Source of the DNA: SIG565 sp045540055
GTDB taxonomy: Bacteria > Bacillota > Clostridia > Oscillospirales > Acutalibacteraceae
Assembly (NCBI GenBank): GCA_045540055.1
Contig: JAZQGO010000006.1
Coordinates: 1-15,964, forward strand
DNA length: 15,964 bases
Direction: 5' to 3'
Below, piece after piece: positions 1-6,886 of this stretch (the stretch's first letter is position 1; each line of letters opens with the position of its first letter). The notes beneath the pieces are model-generated. The model was given only the letters and a program-made list of their open reading frames with translations. It was not told the DNA's origin and ran no database searches. A program made the translations under genes and the position numbers.

Positions 1-127
1 TATATAAAAAACAGTCGAAAATCAGTAATTTTTTTGGTAAAAAACATAATTTTGCTAAATAATACCATTTTTTGTTATTATTTGCGACTAAATTTTGTTA
101 AATTCTCATTTTTTTGCCTAAAAAGTG

Positions 128-156
128 TTGAAATTCTTAAAAATTAGTGATAGAAT
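128..156 (+). promoter_or_regulatory. Sigma-A-type promoter of spo0A
   Basis: TTGAAA (128-133) and TAGAAT (151-156) are separated by exactly 17 bp, close to the housekeeping consensus TTGACA-17-TATAAT. The predicted start of transcription lies near 163, giving a leader of about 25 nt that carries the Shine-Dalgarno GGAGGA at 177-182. The surrounding 188 bp are very AT-rich and hold no other gene. Confidence 0.65.
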
Positions 157-188
157 ATTGAAAAATAAAAATAACGGAGGAGATAGTT

Positions 189-953
189 ATGGAAAAAACT
201 TATAAAATTTTAGTGGCAGACGATTCTACAGAGCTTGGAAAGGTTTGCGCAGAGAAACTGAAAGAAAAAGGATTAAAAGTAGCGTTATGCCCGAAGGACG
301 GCAAGGTTTTACTTGAAAATATTATTACTGTCAAACCGGACGCTGTACTTGCAGATGTTTTTATGCCCGGTATTGATATAATAGGTATAATGCAAACGGT
401 TAAAAACAGTCAAAGTCATATGCCTATGTTCTTTGTAATGTCGGGTTGCGATAATCCGTCTTTAGAAAAAGAAGCAATAAAAGCCGGCGCCAGTTATTTC
501 TTTATAAAGCCTTTTGAACCCGAATTATTGGCTGATAGAATTGTTCAATTGTCCTCTTGGAGAGTTATTGAAGGTAAGAAGACAAGTCACATAAGCGATA
601 CTAAGCTTGAAATTATGGTCACAGATATAATACACGAAATCGGCGTTCCTGCTCATATAAAAGGATATCATTATCTGCGCGAGGCGATAATGATGGTTGT
701 AAAAGACAGTGAAGTTATTAATGCTGTAACTAAGCTTTTATATCCTACTGTTGCCAAGATGCATAAAACAACTGCTTCCCGAGTCGAAAGAGCCATTAGA
801 CACGCTATTGAAGTGGCATGGGATCGTGGAGATATAGAGGTACTTAATTCTTATTTTGGATATACTATTCAAAACCAACGAGGAAAGCCAACTAACAGTG
901 AGTTTATCGCTATGATTGCTGATAAATTACGACTTACCTTGAAGGCCGGTTAA
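189..953 (+). CDS. spo0A: Spo0A, sporulation master response regulator
   Basis: This is the phosphorelay-controlled transcription factor that commits the cell to sporulation. The 254-residue length is normal for the family. Residues 1-120 form a receiver domain: acidic pair D11/D12, phosphoacceptor D56 in LADVFMPG, S85 at the switch Ser/Thr position, and the conserved lysine K107 before P108. The C-terminal part (about 140-254) is the Spo0A-specific DNA-binding domain. It carries the family signatures HEIGVPAHIKGYHYLREA, TASRVERAIRHAIEVAW and KPTNSEFIAMIADKLRL, which are essentially diagnostic. The start is supported by GGAGGA 6 nt upstream. The gene has its own promoter and a strong terminator, so it looks monocistronic from here on. 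Genes upstream of the window are not visible. Phosphorylation input is not shown by the sequence; it is known for the family. Confidence 0.97.
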   Translation: MEKTYKILVADDSTELGKVCAEKLKEKGLKVALCPKDGKVLLENIITVKPDAVLADVFMPGIDIIGIMQTVKNSQSHMPMFFVMSGCDNPSLEKEAIKAGASYFFIKPFEPELLADRIVQLSSWRVIEGKKTSHISDTKLEIMVTDIIHEIGVPAHIKGYHYLREAIMMVVKDSEVINAVTKLLYPTVAKMHKTTASRVERAIRHAIEVAWDRGDIEVLNSYFGYTIQNQRGKPTNSEFIAMIADKLRLTLKAG

Positions 954-959
954 AATTTG

Positions 960-991
960 AAAACACCGTTTCTAAATGAAACGGTGTTTTT
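960..991 (+). terminator. Rho-independent terminator of spo0A
   Basis: A perfect 13-bp stem (960-972 with 978-990; arm AAAACACCGTTTC) has a 5-nt loop and runs into T-rich sequence. It begins 6 nt after the spo0A stop codon. Confidence 0.9.
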
Positions 992-1004
992 GTTGTATAA
1001 CGAA

Positions 1005-1027
1005 AACCACGCGATAGTCGCGTGGTT
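1005..1027 (+). other. IS200 left-end hairpin
   Basis: Perfect 9-bp arms (AACCACGCG at 1005-1013, CGCGTGGTT at 1019-1027) flank a 5-nt loop. In IS200 the left-end palindrome is the transposase recognition site and can also limit outside transcription from entering the element. That role is taken from the family, not shown here. Confidence 0.8.
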
Positions 1028-1050
1028 CAAAAAAGGTTAACCGGTGAGCA

Positions 1051-1116
1051 AAATCCTCCGTTTGTGTTAGAATAGTAAAGACCTGCCAGTCAAACTAAAA
1101 CACAAACGGAGGATTT
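1051..1116 (+). promoter_or_regulatory. Hairpin hiding the tnpA ribosome binding site
   Basis: An 18-bp perfect inverted repeat (1051-1068 with 1099-1116) encloses a 30-nt loop. The right arm contains the Shine-Dalgarno GGAGGA (1108-1113), 7 nt before the tnpA ATG at 1121, so in the mRNA the ribosome binding site is fully base-paired. This matches the translational self-silencing hairpin known from IS200, which keeps transposase levels very low. Confidence 0.85.
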
Positions 1117-1120
1117 ATTA

Positions 1121-1591
1121 ATGAAAAGAGAAGAAATTAACACAAATAGTTTAGCACACACAAAATGGAATTGCAAGTACCATATAGTTTTTGCGCCAAA
1201 GTATAGGAGAAAAGTATTTTTCGCAGATAAAAGATTAGAGATAAGAGAAATAATGCGAAAACTTTGCGAATGGAAGGGCGTAGAAATAATAGAAGGAGAG
1301 GTGTGCCCAGACCATATACATATGCTGGTAAGTATCCCTCCCAAAATGAGCATTTCGGGGTTTATGGGGTATTTAAAAGGCAAGAGCGCACTATTAATCT
1401 TTCAAAAGTGGGGGAATATGAAATTCGCATACCGAAATCGCGAATTTTGGTGTAAGGGATATTACGTAGATACCGCGGGTAAGAATACGAAAGCAATAAA
1501 AGATTATATTGCAAATCAATTAAAGCACGACCAAGAAAGTGACCAATTAAGTATGTTTGACCCGCGGGACCCATTTATGGGTAGTAAGTAA
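1121..1591 (+). CDS. tnpA: IS200 Y1 transposase TnpA
   Basis: This is a HUH-type single-strand transposase that cuts and rejoins DNA at the end hairpins through a phosphotyrosine intermediate. It has 156 residues, typical of IS200 TnpA (about 150). The HUH metal-binding motif is H65-I-H67 in PDHIHML. The catalytic tyrosine is Y129 in DYIANQ, with the glutamine Q133 four residues later that completes the metal site in this family. Other family marks are WNCKYHIVFAPKYRR near the N terminus, FWCKGYYVDT before the catalytic helix, and FDPRDPF at the C terminus. No frameshift or missing catalytic residue is seen, so it should be active. Translation is expected to be limited by the hairpin at 1051-1116. 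The start ATG is set by GGAGGA at 1108-1113. Confidence 0.95.
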   Translation: MKREEINTNSLAHTKWNCKYHIVFAPKYRRKVFFADKRLEIREIMRKLCEWKGVEIIEGEVCPDHIHMLVSIPPKMSISGFMGYLKGKSALLIFQKWGNMKFAYRNREFWCKGYYVDTAGKNTKAIKDYIANQLKHDQESDQLSMFDPRDPFMGSK

Positions 1592-1621
1592 TCATTGCAT
1601 GGCTGGCAGGCCAACCAAAAA

Positions 1622-1692
1622 ACGCACTTGTGCGTAGCCAGTATCGTTTAGGGCTATGCCCGAAAATGAAATACCACCCGCTATGCGGGTGG
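1622..1692 (+). other. IS200 right-end hairpin cluster
   Basis: Three palindromes lie in a row after the transposase stop: ACGCAC/GTGCGT (1622-1635), GGGC-TAT-GCCC (1651-1661) and CCACCCGC-TAT-GCGGGTGG (1674-1692). The last, with a perfect 8-bp stem and 3-nt loop, is the likely right-end recognition hairpin. The second has the same TAT loop and a shorter version of the same stem. The rest of the gap up to 1840 holds no gene that I can support. Confidence 0.65.
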
Positions 1693-1840
1693 ATATTTAT
1701 TATGCCATTTTTCAAAGTGAAATTCAAAAGATATCATTTTCCAAAAACGACCTTTGGGGAGGACTTGAACTAAAAAAGTTGTATCGCAAGTGCCGCTTGA
1801 CAAAATCAAGTAATATATTCTTTCATTTTAAAGAGTTTTT

Positions 1841-1867
1841 TGCTATAATTATATCGAGAAAAGGAGG
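1841..1867 (+). promoter_or_regulatory. Extended -10 promoter and Shine-Dalgarno of the HTH gene
   Basis: TGCTATAAT (1841-1849) is a perfect extended -10 element (TGnTATAAT). The -35 position (around 1821) is poor, which extended -10 promoters tolerate. A strong Shine-Dalgarno AAGGAGG (1861-1867) lies 8 nt before the ATG at 1876, so the leader is only about 20 nt. Confidence 0.6.
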
Positions 1868-1875
1868 CGACTTTT

Positions 1876-2877
1876 ATGACAGTTGGCGAAAAAATTCAAA
1901 AATATAGAAAAAGCCTTGGTTTGTCACAAGAGGAACTTGGTCAAAAGTTACTTGTAAGCAGGCAAACCATCAGTCTTTGGGAAAAAGATCAAACCGTTCC
2001 GACAATTGATAATTTAATGCGACTGAGTGACATATTTAACATATCAGTTGATGAAATATTAGACTTCGATAACAAGGAGCAAAACACAGAAATTCAACCA
2101 AATGAAGTATATCAGTTTGCTTTTACAAAAGAAGAATTGAATGAAATATATCGTCTGCAAAGAAAAAGCATTTATAAAAAGCCAATTGTTTTTACCTTGC
2201 TATGCATTTTTTTGATCGTGTTCTTTATCGCCTCATCTGCACCCGACTTTATGATCGGTTTTGCCTTTGGAATATTTTTCATTGGCACAGTTTCTCATAT
2301 TAAGGGTATTCGTACATATAGCAAGGCTTGGAAAAACAGTGGTGAACGCATTTGTAACTCAACTTATGAATACAAGCTTTTTGAAAATTATATAGAGGTA
2401 ACTATATACCGCCAAAATGAAATGGTTCGAAAGACAAAATGTTATTACACAGACATTGAACAGATACAACAGCTCGGTAAATGGTTATTCTTACAATTCG
2501 GTGGACAATCGTTTATTATACGAAAAGGTGATTTGAAAGAAAATTCAGCATTTTATTCGTATATGTATAAAAACCCTTCGAAAACAATTGAAACCCCAAT
2601 TCCAAATAAGTGGAGAGCTGTATCGATTATATTGTTCGTTGCTTCTCTTTTATCGATAATGGGTGCGTTGGCTTTGGTTGGGTCAGTATCAAATGCAAAT
2701 GGGCTATTTGTTGAAAATATGTGGTTATTCTTTTTATTAACCCCCATTCCAATCACATCAATTATTTTTGGTTTTGTATTAAAATCAAAAGGATACAAGT
2801 ATAAGAAAAATATAATAGTTGGGTTTATAATGACATTTTTTCTATGTATATACGGTTCGTTCACCTTTATGTTTTAG
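1876..2877 (+). CDS. XRE-family HTH regulator with membrane and YcxB-like region
   Basis: The protein has 333 residues. Residues 5-61 form an XRE/Cro-type helix-turn-helix (LSQEELGQKLLVSRQTISLWE and the common continuation VPTIDNLMRLSDIFNISVDEIL). After a hydrophilic linker come two hydrophobic segments at about 103-121 and 124-140. A soluble stretch at about 163-230 resembles the YcxB-like domain of Firmicutes membrane proteins (pattern FENYIEVTIYR, then YYTDIEQIQQLGKWLFLQF, then FIIRKGDL). Three more membrane segments follow at about 247-269, 281-301 and 312-332. It is therefore probably a membrane-tethered DNA-binding protein that could pass a membrane signal to DNA. Its target and signal are unknown. 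It has its own promoter and terminator. The HTH assignment is firm; the YcxB-like call is moderate. Confidence 0.8.
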   Translation: MTVGEKIQKYRKSLGLSQEELGQKLLVSRQTISLWEKDQTVPTIDNLMRLSDIFNISVDEILDFDNKEQNTEIQPNEVYQFAFTKEELNEIYRLQRKSIYKKPIVFTLLCIFLIVFFIASSAPDFMIGFAFGIFFIGTVSHIKGIRTYSKAWKNSGERICNSTYEYKLFENYIEVTIYRQNEMVRKTKCYYTDIEQIQQLGKWLFLQFGGQSFIIRKGDLKENSAFYSYMYKNPSKTIETPIPNKWRAVSIILFVASLLSIMGALALVGSVSNANGLFVENMWLFFLLTPIPITSIIFGFVLKSKGYKYKKNIIVGFIMTFFLCIYGSFTFMF

Positions 2878-2903
2878 TGATATCTTTTTCGGTGCAACTT
2901 GAC

Positions 2904-2939
2904 AAAAAATTCCTCGGACTCGTTCCGAGGATATTTTTT
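2904..2939 (+). terminator. Rho-independent terminator after the HTH gene
   Basis: TCCTCGGA (2911-2918) pairs perfectly with TCCGAGGA (2924-2931) around a 5-nt loop. A run of A precedes the stem and a run of T follows it (2934-2939). It could also act on transcripts from the opposite strand. Confidence 0.8.
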
Positions 2940-2946
2940 CACCTCT

Positions 2947-3434
2947 TCACTCTTCGCTAATCTCTGCAACGGAATTTTTTGGAGGTTTTTTTGGAGGTAA
3001 TAAGTAATACTGATTAATGAAAAAGTGTTTTTGGGAAGGCTTCGCCTTGCTTTTTTTACTGTCCATTCGGTATTGTGGCGGTGGCATGCCAAGGGCTTTA
3101 CCGAAAATATTTCTCAGCCCGCTCTCACTCAGGCAACATTCCTTGGCAATTTCTTTAATGATCATATCGGTTTCGGCAAAAAGCAGCTGTTGAGCCTTTT
3201 TGATAATGGCATCGGTGGGTGTTACGGTTTGCTTTTTGAGGTCTCTTAAAATATTATCGAAGAGTACATAAAGGTCGCTTTTAGCCGAAAAGCTATCCAG
3301 CGTGTCGCTGAATTTGGATTAGATAAGAGGCTGAACATATCTATATATGGGCGCTTGGCGGTTATAACTATCTTAAACGGGGTGTTGGGCATATCGTTTT
3401 GTGGAGGTATATCACAGTTTAGCGAAAAATACAA
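2947..3434 (-). pseudogene. Decayed AraC-family regulator remnant
   Basis: Two minus-strand frames together give pieces of an AraC/XylS-type regulator. The upstream piece (3434 to about 3250) reads like a sensor domain, including RPYIDMFSLL. The downstream piece is open from 3318 to 2950 in another frame and contains a recognisable first AraC helix-turn-helix (IKEIAKECCLSESGLRNIFG, then PPPQYR). Its last residues, SVAEISEE, resemble the start of the second AraC helix-turn-helix, but a TGA stops the frame there. A frameshift (between about 3318 and 3246), the missing first part and the lost second DNA-binding helix all argue for a pseudogene. The stretch just before SVAEISEE is longer than usual and contains a small tandem duplication (CCTCCAAAAAA twice). 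The 5' end stops about 25 bp short of the structured repeat at 3460. Confidence 0.65.
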
Positions 3435-3459
3435 GTTGTATTTTTAAAAATTTTGCAGA

Positions 3460-3747
3460 TACTACTTAGGGTGACAAGAGTCGAACCTGTCACGCCTGAC
3501 AAATAATAATTTTTCGTATTTTCTTGTCTTATCACTTGTAATACGCAAGTATTACTGCGTTTTTTGACTTCGCCCTTATAAAAAATTATTTATTTGACAG
3601 GTCAAAGAGTTTCTTCTCACAACCCTTTTTCGAAAGGCGAAGCGTGAAATTTGCAGTAAGGCTAACGCCTTACAAAAATAAACACAAGAAAGGCGGTAAA
3701 AGGTGGCAAGCGAAACCGTAACTCAACTCCTGTCACCCTGGGTGGTA
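3460..3747 (+). repeat. Structured interspersed repeat, copy 1
   Basis: The two ends are inverted repeats. The core 14-bp arms (3468-3481 and 3726-3739) match at 13 of 14 positions. Pairing continues outward to 3460/3747 with five Watson-Crick and three G-T pairs. Inside are a long AT-rich stem (CCTGACAAATAATAATTTTT from 3494 with the arm ending at GACAGG near 3601) enclosing a hairpin GTAATAC-GCAA-GTATTAC (3538-3555). Further on are a hairpin around TTTTTCGAAAGG and GTAAGGC-TAAC-GCCTTAC (3656-3673). The whole unit is homologous, in inverted orientation, to 13745-14023. It holds no credible open frame and shows no target-site duplication. It ends 2 nt before the ATG at 3750. It may be a MITE-like element, a structured mRNA leader, or both. 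I cannot assign it to a named family. Confidence 0.8.
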
Positions 3748-3749
3748 AT

Positions 3750-4139
3750 ATGGCAAGAATCAAAAGGTATTTGACATTTTTTATTATAGGCGGTGTGGGC
3801 TACGCTTTAATTGAAATTTTATGGCGGGGCAGAACACACTGGTCGATGATGATAGCAGGTGGCATCTGTTTTATAATTTTTTCGGTCATTGCCGAAAAGC
3901 TGCGCGGTCAGCCGCTGCTTTATAAGGCGATTCTCTGTGCGCTTGGTGTGACGGCGGTCGAGCTGATATTTGGCGTAATATTTAATATTATTTTAAAAAT
4001 GGATGTGTGGGACTACAGCGGTATTCCGCTGAATTTTTTAGGTCAGATATGCCTTTTATATACGGTGATTTGGGGCTTTCTCGCCCTTGTGTTTGTGCCG
4101 CTGGCAGAGCTAATAAACAAAAAAATGCAAAAAATATAA
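3750..4139 (+). CDS. Small membrane protein, putative type IV ABC-transporter (CmpB-like)
   Basis: This is a 129-residue integral membrane protein with four hydrophobic segments (about 7-24, 31-48, 59-81 and 96-119). The loop WDYSGIPLNFLGQICL before the last segment is typical of the Firmicutes family annotated as putative ABC-transporter type IV (PF06541-like). Its function is not established. No ATPase gene is next to it. The ATG follows copy 1 of the structured repeat directly. The only Shine-Dalgarno-like sequence is GGGTGG at 3740-3745, with 4-nt spacing, and it lies in the 3' arm of the repeat's terminal stem. Translation may therefore depend on whether that stem is open. No promoter could be pinned down; one could lie in or upstream of the repeat. 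Confidence 0.7.
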   Translation: MARIKRYLTFFIIGGVGYALIEILWRGRTHWSMMIAGGICFIIFSVIAEKLRGQPLLYKAILCALGVTAVELIFGVIFNIILKMDVWDYSGIPLNFLGQICLLYTVIWGFLALVFVPLAELINKKMQKI

Positions 4140-4162
4140 CCATCAAATGATGGTTATATTTT
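4131..4162. terminator. Bidirectional terminator between convergent genes
   Basis: A 14-bp perfect stem (4131-4144 with 4149-4162) has a 4-nt loop, with A runs on one side and T runs on the other. It overlaps the stop codon of the plus-strand gene (4137-4139) and touches the stop of the minus-strand gene (4162-4164), so it should end transcripts from both sides. Confidence 0.85.
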
Positions 4163-5493
4163 TATTTTACAATATCAACATGTTTAATACCGTAGTTTTT
4201 CATAATCACGGCGTCGGCTTCGGTTATTCTCTCACCGCTTACAACCACAGGCACTGCAGGCGGGCAGGCGACGGTGGTCGCCGCGCAAATCTGACCGATA
4301 CTGTTCTCTGTCGTTACCGTTTTTTGAGGGGCAAACACAGCTTCGTGAATAGATAGCACCCTTTGGTGAGGTGTAGGCACTATAGGTACAGCCCTTTCAA
4401 TCGGTGGTTCAGGCTTAATTTCACAAAAGGCCTTTTTAAGTCTTTTAAAATCGGTTTTACTGTTTTGGGGCGTCACCATAAGCACGATGTAGTCGTTGTC
4501 ATAAAATTCGGGAATTATTTTATACTTTTTTAATTTTTCGGACAAAGTATTGCCTGAATATCCCGACATACACGCATTTACAACAATTTTAAGCGGCTCG
4601 CTATTCTCTATTATAAAGCCGTTTTTAGTAATAAGGCTTTTTATATCATCTATTTGCTCTATACAATCCCAAAGCTTTTCGGCAAACGAGTCGGCGAGGT
4701 ATTTATTACATAAATCGAGCGACTGTAAAATCAGGTATGACGGGCTTGTGCCTGCGTAAATTTTAAGCATTCTGCGGCAAACATCAATATATTTGGTATC
4801 ACAGTTTTCGGATATATGCAGATATGCACCACCCGTGAGCACAGGTAGGGTTTTATGCGCCGAGTCACAGCACATATCGGCACCAAGCAAAAGTGGGTGC
4901 TGAGGCTGTTCTAGAAACTTTAAATAAGCGCCGTGCGCATTATCTGTAAGCAGCAAAATGCCGTATTTTTTACATACCTTACTAATAGCGGCAATATCGG
5001 TTATGCGACCCAGATAATCGGGACTTGTAAGATAAAGCGCATCGGGCAGTCGCTGCGCATTTTTTATCGCCGTCTCGGCATCATTTTCGTTAATCACACA
5101 GCTGCAAAGATGTGAGAAGTCTTTCGGGTATATCCAATCTACCGTAATATCTGCCATAGCACACGCCGTTATAAAAGATTTATGTACATTTCGTGCGGCC
5201 AAAACATACGGTTTTTTGTTTTTTTCGGTCAGGCAAGCCAGCATCGCTTTAATACAAAGCGACGAGCCCTCAGCCGAATAAAAGGTCTTGGCAGAACCGA
5301 AAAGCCGAGAAGCATTTTCTTGGCTTTCGTCTATGATGCCGCCGCCCGAATACAGAACGTCGGCACCGTCAATTTCGGTTATGTCATATTGTTCGGCGCC
5401 TAAAAAAGACACACCTTTATGTCCCGGCATATGAAAGCGGGAGGGGGATGAGTCGTTATATGCGTTAACAAAATCGAAAATGGGTGTTTTCAT
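4162..5493 (-). CDS. PLP-dependent Orn/Lys/Arg decarboxylase-family protein
   Basis: This is a fold-type I PLP enzyme of the ornithine/lysine/arginine decarboxylase group, closest in layout to the short Bacillus YaaO-type proteins. Members release CO2 from a basic amino acid to give a polyamine precursor; the substrate here is not known. It has 443 residues from the ATG at 5493. Family marks are HMPGHK (21-26), the PLP-aspartate region DNAHGAY with D184, and the Schiff-base lysine K214 in DSAHKTLP. A smaller C-terminal domain follows from about 365. An in-frame ATG 39 nt further upstream lies inside the preceding gene. The 5493 start is preferred because GGAGG lies 4 nt before it and it overlaps the maturase stop as TAATG. 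The gene is thus translationally coupled to the SCIFF maturase and ends at the shared terminator at 4131-4162. Confidence 0.85.
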   Translation of the reverse strand: MKTPIFDFVNAYNDSSPSRFHMPGHKGVSFLGAEQYDITEIDGADVLYSGGGIIDESQENASRLFGSAKTFYSAEGSSLCIKAMLACLTEKNKKPYVLAARNVHKSFITACAMADITVDWIYPKDFSHLCSCVINENDAETAIKNAQRLPDALYLTSPDYLGRITDIAAISKVCKKYGILLLTDNAHGAYLKFLEQPQHPLLLGADMCCDSAHKTLPVLTGGAYLHISENCDTKYIDVCRRMLKIYAGTSPSYLILQSLDLCNKYLADSFAEKLWDCIEQIDDIKSLITKNGFIIENSEPLKIVVNACMSGYSGNTLSEKLKKYKIIPEFYDNDYIVLMVTPQNSKTDFKRLKKAFCEIKPEPPIERAVPIVPTPHQRVLSIHEAVFAPQKTVTTENSIGQICAATTVACPPAVPVVVSGERITEADAVIMKNYGIKHVDIVK

Positions 5494-6866
5494 TATTCCT
5501 CCGAGAGTGCGACCTGCATCATCACAGCGCATTCTATACGCTTTTTAAATAATTCGCAACCGTACTCATACACGCCGTTAATGCTACCCGTCGCGTGATA
5601 AGAGTTGGCGGCACAACCGCCCGAGCAATAAAGCTTTGCCCAGCAGTCACGACATTCTGTGCGTGCATAGGCGTTGCAGCTTCGAAATTCGTCCTGAACG
5701 GCAGTATTAGTAACACCGTCCCAAATATTGCCAAGCAGATATTTTTGGTCGCCGACAAATTGGTGGCAGGGGTAAAGGTCGCCGTGGGGCGTTACCGCCA
5801 TATATTCGGTACCCGAGCCGCAACCCGTAATACGCTTGTAAATACAAGGGCCGTTTTTAAGGTCGAGCATATAGTGGTAGAAGGTAAAGCCGTTACCCGA
5901 CTTTTTACGACGAATCATTTCCTTTGCCAAGATTTCATACTGCTCGAAGAGTTTCGGTAAATCCTGCTCGGTCAAAGCATAGGGGTCGTCGGGCGGACAA
6001 ACCACAGGCTCCATACTAAGCTCAGTAAAGCCTAAATCTGCCATATGAAAAATATCGTTTGTGAAATCGACATTGTTGTGGGTGAAGGTGCCACGCATAT
6101 AGTAGTCCTTACCGCCGCGCTTTTCAACCAGCCTTTTGAATTTCGGCACAATGGTATCATAACTGCCCTTGCCGTTATAGTCCTTACGGAAATGGTCGTT
6201 AATCTCTTTTCGTCCGTCAAGCGAGAGCACAACGTTGCTCATTTCCCGATTGGCAAAGTCAATTACTTCATCGTCAATAAGCATGCCGTTGGTGGTTAGG
6301 GTGAAACGGAAGTTTTTATTGTGCTTCTTTTCAACCTCGCGCGCATATTTTACGAGCTGCTTTACAACCTCCCAGTCCATAAGCGGCTCGCCGCCAAAGA
6401 AGTCAACCTCTAAATTGCGGCGGTTACCCGAGTTGGCTATTAGAAAATCGAAAGCCTGCTTACCCGTTTCAAAGCTCATAAGCGCACGCTCACCTTGGTA
6501 TTTGCCCTGTGAGGCAAAACAATACGAGCAGTTAAGGTTGCAGGTATGCGCCACGTGAAGACACAACGCTTTAATTACCTTGCTGTTATTTTTGTAATCT
6601 ATTGCAAGGCTTTCAAACTCATCGGCGGTGAATAGCTTGCCCTCTTTTTCGAGCATTTTAATATCCTCAATACACTCTAAAACCTCACATCGATTAACGT
6701 CGGGTAGGTATGAATATTTATTTAATATGTAATCGACAATTTCGTCGGTGCTTTTTTCTTTATATAGCGATATTATGTCATACGCGACCTCGTCAACGGT
6801 GTGTACCGAGCCCGAGCAGGTGTCGAGTATGATGTTATATCCGTTTAGTTTATACTGATGTACCAT
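5493..6866 (-). CDS. SCIFF peptide maturase, radical SAM/SPASM protein
   Basis: This 457-residue radical SAM enzyme forms thioether (sactionine-type) cross-links in the SCIFF precursor encoded just upstream. An N-terminal region (about 1-95), probably the precursor-recognition part, precedes the radical SAM core. The core has the 4Fe-4S motif C109-x3-C113-x2-C116 (CNLNCSYC), FFGGEP (156-161) for S-adenosylmethionine binding, and LTTNG (190-194). The C-terminal SPASM/auxiliary-cluster region holds a cysteine series at 341, 349, 367, 398, 405, 408, 414, 418 and 437. Length, cysteine pattern and adjacency to the precursor together fit the CteB-like SCIFF maturases. The start is supported by GGGAG 8 nt upstream. 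An attenuator-like hairpin precedes it, and the stop overlaps the next gene by 1 nt. Confidence 0.95.
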   Translation of the reverse strand: MVHQYKLNGYNIILDTCSGSVHTVDEVAYDIISLYKEKSTDEIVDYILNKYSYLPDVNRCEVLECIEDIKMLEKEGKLFTADEFESLAIDYKNNSKVIKALCLHVAHTCNLNCSYCFASQGKYQGERALMSFETGKQAFDFLIANSGNRRNLEVDFFGGEPLMDWEVVKQLVKYAREVEKKHNKNFRFTLTTNGMLIDDEVIDFANREMSNVVLSLDGRKEINDHFRKDYNGKGSYDTIVPKFKRLVEKRGGKDYYMRGTFTHNNVDFTNDIFHMADLGFTELSMEPVVCPPDDPYALTEQDLPKLFEQYEILAKEMIRRKKSGNGFTFYHYMLDLKNGPCIYKRITGCGSGTEYMAVTPHGDLYPCHQFVGDQKYLLGNIWDGVTNTAVQDEFRSCNAYARTECRDCWAKLYCSGGCAANSYHATGSINGVYEYGCELFKKRIECAVMMQVALSEE

Positions 6867-6886
6867 ATCTTACTCCCAATAAAGAT

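Larger units (their letters stand above)
1000..1700 (+). mobile_element. IS200-type insertion sequence (IS200/IS605 family)
   Basis: The element is an about 700-bp unit with one Y1 transposase gene (1121-1591). A palindrome lies near each end (1005-1027 and 1674-1692) in place of terminal inverted repeats, as expected for this family, whose single-strand transposition recognises end hairpins. The outer limits are approximate, because the cleavage tetranucleotides cannot be fixed without an empty site. There is no accompanying tnpB, which fits the IS200 group. The element starts about 10 bp after the spo0A terminator stem, so insertion has not interrupted a gene. Both hairpins and the reading frame are intact, so it may still be mobile. 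Confidence 0.88.

Noticed and set aside
13..19. Possible Spo0A box (AGTCGAA) upstream of spo0A
   Set aside because: It matches 6 of 7 bases of TGTCGAA once, far from the promoter, which is not enough in AT-rich sequence.
1797..1849. TTGACA paired with TATAAT
   Set aside because: The two boxes are 41 bp apart, so they cannot form one promoter; the extended -10 alone was kept.
1656..1907. 83-codon open frame upstream of the HTH gene
   Set aside because: It runs through the IS right-end hairpin, lacks a Shine-Dalgarno and resembles no protein family; the better start at 1876 overlaps it in another frame.
3025..3249. Plus-strand open frame of 74 codons
   Set aside because: It is antisense to the AraC-type helix-turn-helix remnant, which is the recognisable coding signal.
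3451..3756. Target-site duplication around repeat copy 1 (and copy 2)
   Set aside because: Flanks were compared for both the core and extended ends, and no direct duplication was found at either copy.
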